Shown: piece after piece, positions 29,960 to 37,836 of the stretch | Position numbering within the stretch: the stretch's first letter is position 1 | Layout of the letters: every line of letters starts with the position of its first letter | Assembly: GCA_902625325.1 (NCBI GenBank) | Contig: CACOAW010000002.1 | Coordinates: forward strand, 1 to 64,000 | Length of the DNA: 64,000 nucleotides | From: an uncultured Candidatus Poseidoniales archaeon | Lineage (GTDB): Archaea > Thermoplasmatota > Poseidoniia > Poseidoniales > Thalassarchaeaceae | Direction of reading: 5' to 3' | The notes under the pieces: generated by a model | What the model was told of the DNA's origin: nothing | The model's database searches: none | The model's input: the letters and a program-made list of their open reading frames with translations, nothing else | Program-made: the position numbers and the translations under genes

Positions 29960-30550
29960 ATGGAAGGAGCCCCTGTAGTCATCGACGTGATAGACAATGG
30001 CGGTCAGTGGACCCACAGAGAGTGGCGAATGCTTCGATATCTGGGCGTAGATACACAAATTCTCCCGAACGATGTTCCGGTATCAGAAATACGAGAATTA
30101 GACGGCTTAATTCTATCAGGAGGAGCGGCCAGAGTAGGCCTAACCGGGAAGTTGGGAAACTGTGCAGAATACCTCTCTCTAGAAGTTCCGATCCTAGGGA
30201 TATGCGCTGGCCACCAATTCATGGCTAGACACTATGGAGGGAATGCGGGCGAGGCCCCTAAGCCAGAGTTCGGTGCAGCAACCATTTCCCTAGTAGGGGA
30301 TGGCGGCCCTCTGTTCCGAGGCACACCATCTCACCAAACGGTTTGGGAGAGCCATAATGATGAGGTAACCACGACTCCACCAGGCTTCACTGTGATCGCC
30401 GAAAGCGAGTCCTGCAGAGTGCAGGCAATGCAGAACGAAGAATTAGATAGATTCGGTCTCCAGTTCCACCCCGAAGTAAATGATACTGAGTTCGGGTCGA
30501 ATATATTCGAAAACTTCGTCGAGATTTGCAAATCTGCGAAATCTGCATAG
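29960..30550 (+). CDS. guaAa: GMP synthase glutamine amidotransferase subunit A
   Basis: VIDNGGQWTHREWRMLRYLGVDTQI, LILSGGAARVG, PILGICAGHQFMARHYGG, GLQFHPEVNDTEFG. Confidence 0.92.
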   Translation: MEGAPVVIDVIDNGGQWTHREWRMLRYLGVDTQILPNDVPVSEIRELDGLILSGGAARVGLTGKLGNCAEYLSLEVPILGICAGHQFMARHYGGNAGEAPKPEFGAATISLVGDGGPLFRGTPSHQTVWESHNDEVTTTPPGFTVIAESESCRVQAMQNEELDRFGLQFHPEVNDTEFGSNIFENFVEICKSAKSA

Positions 30551-30556
30551 GACAGA

Positions 30557-30856
30557 TTGAAGAAGGCCCGGCAGGTCGCCGGCTTGGTAGCAATGAAGGG
30601 CGGCAAGGAGATCCTACATAAATGCAGAAACTGCAACAGGACCGATAAGAGGCAGTATAACCCTACATCCGAGGAACACTGCAACCACTGCAACGCTCCC
30701 ATGGACCCCCTAGAGATTCGATACAAATGCGTTAACTGCGGACACATGTCGTGGGCCGAGGCAGACTCCACTGGTAGATCCTGTCACAAGTGCGGATACC
30801 GAATCTTCGTCAAGCCACGAAAAGATGGCATGGCCAAGGTTCTGAAAGCCGAGTGA
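30557..30856 (+). CDS. Rpo12 (RpoP)-like zinc-ribbon protein with an additional N-terminal Cys-pair zinc ribbon
   Basis: C-terminal YKCVNCGHMSWAEADSTGRSCHKCGYRIFVKPR resembles archaeal RpoP; N-terminal KCRNC...HCNHCN. Start TTG 30557 or ATG 30593. Confidence 0.65.
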   Translation: MKKARQVAGLVAMKGGKEILHKCRNCNRTDKRQYNPTSEEHCNHCNAPMDPLEIRYKCVNCGHMSWAEADSTGRSCHKCGYRIFVKPRKDGMAKVLKAE

Positions 30857-30896
30857 CAATCGCGGAGTTCAAGACCCGCCTCTCTCCCATTAGTAT

Positions 30897-32030
30897 ATGG
30901 CAAGCTGGCTTGAGACGGAGGCCCCGACCAGTTTCGATGAACTAGCAGTCCCGGCGAACGTTCGTCAGACACTCACTTCCAGTAGCATCTCGATGGATCC
31001 GCCTCACTTACTAATCACCGGACCAGCGGGCGTAGGTAAGACCGCATCTTGGCGTCTTTTCGCCAGACAGCTTCTGGGACCCGGATGGAAGTCTACGACG
31101 CACATCCTTCAATCACGAGATTTAGTGAGGCAGAGGGGAGCAATGGCCTCTTTCGAAGAGTTTCTGCGACCCAGTGGGACAGAGAGGGACACCTTGGCAG
31201 GAAGGACCAGCCTGGATGCTTTCGATAGAGGAATCTCCCTATATCCAGATGAAAGCTTTGCTCCAGCAGGTTCCGAGACCGAAGTGCACGATGGAATGAT
31301 TCCTGTCAGCCGTCTGATAGTAATTGAGGACGCCGATTACCTGGGACATATTCGCCAAGCATATCTCAGGAGGATGATGGAGACGGTAGGAGGCGCTTCC
31401 AGATTCGTACTCGTAGCCCGGGCCCCATCCAGAATCATAGACGCACTACGATCACGCAGTCAAATGATTAGGATCCCATCTACCGACAGAGAAACAATCA
31501 CCACTACTCTATTACAAATAGCTGAGAAAAACGAATGCATACCGGCAGAAGGAGTACTGGAGGATATATCTTACATTTCCGATGGCAATCTAAAGAAGGC
31601 TGTCTTCACACTGGAGATGCTAGATTCCAGGGGGCTTGCTTCAGATCGATCGGCAGTTCATAAGATGGTTCAGGCATCAACACTTCAAGCAGGGAGGAGA
31701 CTAGTAGAACTGGCTATTCGAGGCAAGGTAGTCGAATGGAAGTGGGAAAATCAACGAGGAAGGAATAAGAAAGTACTATCAGGAGCAATGGCAGAAGTTG
31801 ACAACCTGATGAATAATCATGGCCTAGATTCCACCGACCTCGTCTCCCAGATCCATTCTGTCATAATCGGAAGGAGGCTCAGCGTCCCCCAGTCACTAAG
31901 GTATGAGATTCTGGATGCATTGTCGGAATGCGATGTAGGACTACAGAGATCCACGTATCCTAGGATTCACTTCGAGAGATTCCTGCATCGAACTGCCATC
32001 GCGGGGAAGAAGCACGGACTTTCGATGTAA
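30897..32030 (+). CDS. Replication factor C small subunit-like AAA+ protein, divergent
   Basis: LLITGPAGVGKTASWRLFARQLL Walker A, LIVIEDADYL, SRFVLVARAPSRIIDALRSRSQMIRI aligned by eye to the RfcS Walker B/sensor 1/SRC region. Confidence 0.75.
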   Translation: MASWLETEAPTSFDELAVPANVRQTLTSSSISMDPPHLLITGPAGVGKTASWRLFARQLLGPGWKSTTHILQSRDLVRQRGAMASFEEFLRPSGTERDTLAGRTSLDAFDRGISLYPDESFAPAGSETEVHDGMIPVSRLIVIEDADYLGHIRQAYLRRMMETVGGASRFVLVARAPSRIIDALRSRSQMIRIPSTDRETITTTLLQIAEKNECIPAEGVLEDISYISDGNLKKAVFTLEMLDSRGLASDRSAVHKMVQASTLQAGRRLVELAIRGKVVEWKWENQRGRNKKVLSGAMAEVDNLMNNHGLDSTDLVSQIHSVIIGRRLSVPQSLRYEILDALSECDVGLQRSTYPRIHFERFLHRTAIAGKKHGLSM

Positions 32031-32036
32031 TCGTGG

Positions 32037-32111
32037 CGGGCGCGGCAGGATTCGAACCCGCGGTCCCCGGCTTAGGAGGCCGGTGCATTATCCAGGCTAT
32101 GCTACACGCCC
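32037..32111 (-). tRNA. tRNA-Arg (anticodon CCT), 3' CCA encoded at 32034-32036
   Basis: Reverse complement GGGCGTG TAGCATAGCCTGGATAATGCA CCGGC CTCCTAA GCCGG ... GCGGGTTCGAATCCTGC CGCGCCC G CCA. Confidence 0.94.
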
Positions 32112-32212
32112 GCTCTTGCGAACACGCACTCCTGAAGAAATCTGCCCCAAAAACGAGCACTCTTGGCAGAACCATCCGATGCCATGAAGCAGGGGAGGCT
32201 TCTGGGTAACAC

Positions 32213-33676
32213 ATGGCGAGCAATATGTCTGACCTGCCAAACCCCTACGGCGAAGACGACCTACCCGGCTCCCCTGAGTCCGCTCTGGAACGCAGAGTTC
32301 GAATCAGAGACTCTCAAAGAGTATTCTGGACCAAAATTGCCAATATACGGTGGAGCGGCCTCGTCAGAATATCCGTATCGTTCGCTGCTGTATTGGCTAC
32401 GTTAGTCCTAGCATCTGGTCGTGGAGGGGAGTTAGTGTACGTCGGTGTTGCACTTTTCGCATTTCAGGCCGTTCTTTTCTTCCCTACTATGCTGGCCTCT
32501 TCCTTCGCCCAGATGTCTGCTAGAGACCGACTACAGTTGAAAATTGGACGTACTAGATCCATGGAAGCCTATCCCGGTGTTGAGAGAATCCTAAACACGC
32601 TCCAAGAGAGAACACTTAGAGAGAGAACCAGACTGATATGTGCGTTACTTGCAGCAGGAGCACTCAATTCTGAGGATAACTTCCAGACAGGAACAATTCT
32701 GGCGTCAATACTCTTCGGATTGGCTATATTCCTAGGATCAATCTCTATTATCAACACACTTCAGTTAGAACGTCGAATCCCAATGACAGACTCAGACTTC
32801 CCGTTGCTATCCATGCACGCCCCAACTCTCCATCAAAGCACTCTGAAGAGAGCCCTTACTGATTTGGTAGTCGCACATTTAGATCCGGAAACAGCGGGGG
32901 CATGGGACGATTGGGTCGTTGGCCTAGAAAATAAGGTCAGATCAAACCAAACTCCTGAATCTGCGGTAGAGCACCTACTCAGAGTACTACATCTGAATCA
33001 CCTAGGTCTCCTTGATGACAGCAGACTGATATCTGAGTCCAAGAGGGTCTTCAGGGTTGCCGCAATAGATGATCTAAACAATAACGAGTCAAAGTTCTGC
33101 TACAGGACACTCAGAAGACTAATGGCACACACTAGAGCATGGCAACCAGGGCTGTTCAGACTGATAGATAGGCTCGAGGATGCTGCATTGAGGGGGCATG
33201 CCTCACTTATCGAGAGCCCATGGCGACTCGATCTGGACATCCCCCCTAGATGCTCCCAAGGCCAGGGGGATCTGTTCGTGATGATCCATAACCACTCTGG
33301 ACGTGAATCTCAGATAGAGGTAGACATCATTGCTGCTGACGGGGAACCCCACCAGCAGACGCTGAGATTGAATCCTCCAGTATCTAGGCAGCCCAAGAAA
33401 CCTGCAAAAATAGGAGAAGAAGGAAACGATATAGTAGACGTGCTCGCAAGACTGATTGACAACAGCCTGGTCCTATGGATAGGTCTAGCATGGCCCACGG
33501 GGTCAACAGGCCCTAAGCCAGTTCAGGTTAACATGAGGGGGCCCACAGGTGAGACACTCTCAGCGTTCGTGGTCCAAACAACCCTCTCCTCCGGGTTCAA
33601 TCCAGAAGGAGCCACAGAGAAGATGCTCGATGCAGCAGTTGCAGTACGCAGAATCGCTATTTCCGTTGCAGATTGA
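32213..33676 (+). CDS. Membrane protein of unknown function
   Basis: Four hydrophobic segments in the N-terminal half, soluble C-terminal domain; 487-aa uninterrupted ORF. Confidence 0.65.
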   Translation: MASNMSDLPNPYGEDDLPGSPESALERRVRIRDSQRVFWTKIANIRWSGLVRISVSFAAVLATLVLASGRGGELVYVGVALFAFQAVLFFPTMLASSFAQMSARDRLQLKIGRTRSMEAYPGVERILNTLQERTLRERTRLICALLAAGALNSEDNFQTGTILASILFGLAIFLGSISIINTLQLERRIPMTDSDFPLLSMHAPTLHQSTLKRALTDLVVAHLDPETAGAWDDWVVGLENKVRSNQTPESAVEHLLRVLHLNHLGLLDDSRLISESKRVFRVAAIDDLNNNESKFCYRTLRRLMAHTRAWQPGLFRLIDRLEDAALRGHASLIESPWRLDLDIPPRCSQGQGDLFVMIHNHSGRESQIEVDIIAADGEPHQQTLRLNPPVSRQPKKPAKIGEEGNDIVDVLARLIDNSLVLWIGLAWPTGSTGPKPVQVNMRGPTGETLSAFVVQTTLSSGFNPEGATEKMLDAAVAVRRIAISVAD

Positions 33677-33740
33677 AATAAACTGGGGAATTTCTCACAG
33701 CGTCACGTTCTTGTGACCGAGAGTTCTGGGGTAAAGAGAG

Positions 33741-35177
33741 ATGGAGTCCAGGGAAGTTGTCATCATCGGTTCGGGCCCAGCAGCCCTGCGCGCAGCGATA
33801 GCATGCGCTGATGGAGGAACGGTACCACTCATGATTGATGAGTTTGGAATCGGCTCTGCCTCGGGCTCTCACCCAGTAGCCGGATTAGCAGCCTCAATAG
33901 ATGAAATGGACTCAAAATCCCATGAAGAGGACACTCTAGCTCTGGGTGGCGAAACATGTGACGAAAGGGTTGTATCCAGGACATGTAAACAAGGAGTGGA
34001 GACTTTAGCTGAACTAGAGAGATGGGGATTGGCCCTAAGGCGCAGAGAAGGGGGGCTTCCATATGCATCTGCAGCACCAGGGCACAAAACACCCAGGCTA
34101 ACGGGTTGCGGGGACGCAACTGTTAGGGAGGTGACGCGGGTACTCGAAGAACAGGCTATCAAGAGAGGAATCCAGAGAAACGCCGACTCGATTCCTCTTA
34201 GGATAGTCTCGGACAACTCACAGGTTCGGGGGGTTGTGATTCTAGATGTCCCCACTGGAAGAATAGACGCTATTCAGACCAAGGCGGTTATCCTAGCGAC
34301 CGAAGGACATCAGGGACTTTGGTCAAAACCCAGCGATGGATCAGGAACCGGCTCGGCACTCGCTATTTCTGCTGGAATCGATCTGAAGGGGGTGGAAATC
34401 ACCCCTAGGCATCCTCTAACGATTAGGGATTGTGGGATCCACATCCCTCTGGATGTTCTAGGATCCGGTGGCAGAATAAGAAGAGAGAACGGAGACGATG
34501 TAGGCCCAGAGGAAGCCCTGGAGGGAGAAACCTGTGTACTCGATCTTAGACAGATGGACGCAGACGCAAAAGTTTGGTTCTCACAGACATCAATGCGAAT
34601 AATGGATAGACTAGGGATTGACATTTCACAGGACGTGATACCTCTTTCTCCAGGAGTAGCATACACAACCGGTGGCGCACCATCCGACGCACAAGGAAGA
34701 GTTATTTTCCAAGGTCACACAACGGAGGGCCTCCCCGCCGAACTATGGCACACTGGCCTATACGCTGCTGGACGGAGTGCTCACACTGGAATGCACGGAT
34801 CGAACGCGCTACCCGGGAATCTTCTACTTGACGACCTGGTATCAGGAAAAGCGGCAGGCGAGCATGCATCAGAATGGGCAACAGAAATCAAATTTGGAGG
34901 AGATACTCAGATTGAAGAGGCCGTGAAGGGAGAATCAGCCAGGATCTCTTCCATAATGAGCGGAGACGGAATGGCAGTTGCAAAGTTTCACTCGAAGTTG
35001 ACATCTGCAATCTCTTCCGGATCATCCAATAAGGCATCACTAGCCGAAGTTAGAGCAATAAAAGATACAGGGATCAGCCTGTCTGATACCTCATCAGTCA
35101 TGAACACCGAAATGGTAGAGGCCCTACGGTTGGTCGGCCTTGCATCCATCGCTGAAGCGATTCTTACTAATGGGTGA
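33741..35177 (+). CDS. FAD-dependent oxidoreductase, fumarate reductase/succinate dehydrogenase flavoprotein superfamily
   Basis: EVVIIGSGPAALRAAIACADGG dinucleotide-binding motif; C-terminal TGLYAAGRSAHTGMHGSNALPGNLLLDDLVSGKAAGEHA. Confidence 0.83.
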   Translation: MESREVVIIGSGPAALRAAIACADGGTVPLMIDEFGIGSASGSHPVAGLAASIDEMDSKSHEEDTLALGGETCDERVVSRTCKQGVETLAELERWGLALRRREGGLPYASAAPGHKTPRLTGCGDATVREVTRVLEEQAIKRGIQRNADSIPLRIVSDNSQVRGVVILDVPTGRIDAIQTKAVILATEGHQGLWSKPSDGSGTGSALAISAGIDLKGVEITPRHPLTIRDCGIHIPLDVLGSGGRIRRENGDDVGPEEALEGETCVLDLRQMDADAKVWFSQTSMRIMDRLGIDISQDVIPLSPGVAYTTGGAPSDAQGRVIFQGHTTEGLPAELWHTGLYAAGRSAHTGMHGSNALPGNLLLDDLVSGKAAGEHASEWATEIKFGGDTQIEEAVKGESARISSIMSGDGMAVAKFHSKLTSAISSGSSNKASLAEVRAIKDTGISLSDTSSVMNTEMVEALRLVGLASIAEAILTNG

Positions 35178-35182
35178 GGAAT

Positions 35183-35620
35183 ATGGAAGATGACTCAAGC
35201 ATCTTCGCAATGATCATCCAAGGTGAGATTCCATGCCACAAGGTATACGAGGACGACTTGATATTCGCATTTCTTGATATCAATCCATCTAGTCCTGGCC
35301 ATACGCTAGTGGTACCCAAAGAGCCAGCCAGAACTCTTGATGAACTGAGTGATGGTTCTGCGCAGGCCATTGGTAGGGCCCTGCCTAGGATATCAAGGGC
35401 AGTGCTGGAGGCCACTGGGGCATCTGAGTTCAACGTAATTCAGAACAATGGCCCGAATGCATTCCAGAGTGTATTCCACGTTCATTTCCATATCATCCCG
35501 AAGATGGATGATGGCAGCGGGCTCTCATTCCCATTCAACCCCTCGCCGATAGATCATGAAGATGGAGCACGTCTATCATCTTCGATCAGAGATTTGCTGA
35601 GTCGTCCGCCCTCTCAATAA
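35183..35620 (+). CDS. HIT-family hydrolase
   Basis: CHKVYEDDLIFAFLDINPSSPGHTLVVPKEPA and HVHFHIIPK histidine triad. Confidence 0.93.
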   Translation: MEDDSSIFAMIIQGEIPCHKVYEDDLIFAFLDINPSSPGHTLVVPKEPARTLDELSDGSAQAIGRALPRISRAVLEATGASEFNVIQNNGPNAFQSVFHVHFHIIPKMDDGSGLSFPFNPSPIDHEDGARLSSSIRDLLSRPPSQ

Positions 35621-35648
35621 TCAAGACCTCTCACCCCATCCGGAACCC

Positions 35649-37124
35649 GTGTCGGATATGCAGGATGCACCCGATATCGAACCTGAGTTGTCTAGCGGGG
35701 CAATGAAGCTTAGAAGGAAAAAACTAGACAATCTCCCCTGGGACCATACAGGAAGGCACCCAGGAAATCCATACTTCTGGAAGATTATCCTCATACTGAT
35801 GGGCGTAGGACTCAGGTATATTTTCAGAAGGAGTCACTACGAGAAGATACCAGATTTCGAAGGAGGCAGGGTGATATCTTCGATGCACATTAACGGACTG
35901 GTAGATCCTGCCACTTTGGTACATTCCCAAGATAGAAGAATAATATCTATGGGTAGGCACGATTTGATGACAATGCCACTAATTGGCTGGTTCTCAAGAA
36001 GAATGGGATCACAACCGGTAATCAGGAAGTCGGAGGTTGAAAGCGGGGTTTCCGATGAAGAATACGCTAGAAAAATCAACGATAGGACCCTTCTCACGAT
36101 GACTAATTGTATTGCTTCGGGATACAATGCTATGGTATTGCCCGAAGGCAAGTCTCACCAAGATCCACATCTCCACCGCTTCAAGACTGGTCCGATGAGA
36201 TTTGCTCTAAATGCAGCCTCGATAGCGCAACACAGAGGTTTCCCCAATCCCGCCCTTCAGCCTGTGGGATTGCATTTCAGGTGTCACCACTGGTTTAGAA
36301 CAGATGTCTTCGTCGAGTTCCAGGAACCAATCCCCGTCCTAGCTCCAGAAGTCTCAGGAGCCCCTGAGAGATTGTCCTCAGGGATATGGGAAGAACCACC
36401 TTCGGATCAAGTTCATTATCTGAGGGACACTCTATTTTCATCTCTTTCAGAAGTAACTCCAGATGCTCCGGATTGGGAAACGTACCGTGCTTGGCATCTG
36501 ATAGGACACATCAAGGCGAATACTTCCAATTCCCAACTGAAATCATTCAGAGACGAGGTTCTAGCTGCTAGAGAAGTTAGAGCCGCATTGTCTGATGGGC
36601 AGACTAAGGAGGACCTGATGGCGCCCGCTATCGAGGCTGCCAAAATTCTGAATGATGATCAGCTAGATGGCCGAGCATTGACTGGAATCAACTTAGACTC
36701 CAGAATAGTATGGACAAAATCTGCAATTGGAATTTTTCTGATGATTCTTATGTCTCCAATCACAATCCCCTCCACTGGTATTCAGGCATTTTTCGCCTGG
36801 TATCTTGGAGATAGAACTGACGAGGGAATAGATGCAAGGACAACTTACCACTTTCTAGCAGCCATGTTTTCACCGATACTGTTCTGGCTCCCATTGTCTA
36901 TAGTCACAGCATTCCTGATGCATCCGCCTTCTTTGCTTAGCATCGCCATAGCTATGTCGATTCTGATGGTAATACATATCTCAAACTTAGTTTTCCTGTT
37001 TGGCTATGATTGTTGGTCAGACTTCTCAACTTCCAGAAGGAGAGCAAAACTCGCTTCTTCAGACAGAGGAAAGAGACTCGAAGAATTGATTTCAGATGTG
37101 AAAGCCAATCTCAACTTGCTCTAA
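35649..37124 (+). CDS. Glycerol(phosphate) acyltransferase, PlsC-like, with C-terminal TM segments
   Basis: SMHINGLVDPATL (H-x5-D acyltransferase block), GSQPVIRK, VLPEGKSHQDP, FKTGPMRFALNAA; two hydrophobic segments near the C-terminus. Confidence 0.8.
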   Translation: MSDMQDAPDIEPELSSGAMKLRRKKLDNLPWDHTGRHPGNPYFWKIILILMGVGLRYIFRRSHYEKIPDFEGGRVISSMHINGLVDPATLVHSQDRRIISMGRHDLMTMPLIGWFSRRMGSQPVIRKSEVESGVSDEEYARKINDRTLLTMTNCIASGYNAMVLPEGKSHQDPHLHRFKTGPMRFALNAASIAQHRGFPNPALQPVGLHFRCHHWFRTDVFVEFQEPIPVLAPEVSGAPERLSSGIWEEPPSDQVHYLRDTLFSSLSEVTPDAPDWETYRAWHLIGHIKANTSNSQLKSFRDEVLAAREVRAALSDGQTKEDLMAPAIEAAKILNDDQLDGRALTGINLDSRIVWTKSAIGIFLMILMSPITIPSTGIQAFFAWYLGDRTDEGIDARTTYHFLAAMFSPILFWLPLSIVTAFLMHPPSLLSIAIAMSILMVIHISNLVFLFGYDCWSDFSTSRRRAKLASSDRGKRLEELISDVKANLNLL

Positions 37125-37148
37125 ATAGGACGACCTTCTGGACCGTTT

Positions 37149-37772
37149 GTGAATCACAACGAGGCTGCAGACAGTATTCGGTCATGGTTGAACAGTGAGA
37201 GGCTTGAGGCAAGAGAGGTGAAGGACCCTCAGGCCATAATCCACCTTCATGTTAGGTACCCCCCAACAAAGCAAGGTCATCTGTTCAATATCGTAATTCC
37301 CAAGAAGAGAAATCTAGTATTGTTATACTCCATTACAAGAGTAGATGAGGGACAGCAGGAGTCAATGCGTGATATGGCTAAAGAAGACTCAGAGTCATGG
37401 GAGGAATGGCTACACGATACTAGAATCAGAATGACATCGTCTGACTTAGATTGGGTCCTCCATGTCGGGAGAAGCAAGCAGGGAGTCGCAGGCCCACTCC
37501 AGGCCTTCAATCTCTCTAGGCCGGTTTGGCTGGATGGTCTTACTCAGAATGAATTTATGCAGAGTATGAGAAGAGTGTGGCTAACCAAGTTATCACTGAT
37601 ACACCAAATAAAGTACGGCTTTGGAAATGGGAAGGGAAAACCAGGCCCAGTGGATGATTGGGAGGGGAAGAGAGGCAGAAAATCCTCTCAATCTCCTACT
37701 ATACATTCAGAGATTGATACTGATGAGACAGGCGGTTTTGGGAAGGATTTTGACCCGCTTGAATGGGCCTAG
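37149..37772 (+). CDS. Protein of unknown function (possibly DUF2299-like)
   Basis: SIRSWLNSERLEAREVKDPQAIIHLHVRYP N-terminal pattern; GTG start; family call tentative. Confidence 0.5.
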   Translation: MNHNEAADSIRSWLNSERLEAREVKDPQAIIHLHVRYPPTKQGHLFNIVIPKKRNLVLLYSITRVDEGQQESMRDMAKEDSESWEEWLHDTRIRMTSSDLDWVLHVGRSKQGVAGPLQAFNLSRPVWLDGLTQNEFMQSMRRVWLTKLSLIHQIKYGFGNGKGKPGPVDDWEGKRGRKSSQSPTIHSEIDTDETGGFGKDFDPLEWA

Positions 37773-37836
37773 TTCGTCATCTCCATCAAGTGACCATAAT
37801 GGGCATAGGTTAAGTATTCGAGAAAGTCCAACGGGG

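Noticed and set aside
37621-37836. Upstream extension of the giant surface protein ORF (first 72 codons)
   Set aside because: Overlaps the upstream gene and would bury the signal peptide; ATG 37837 directly precedes it.
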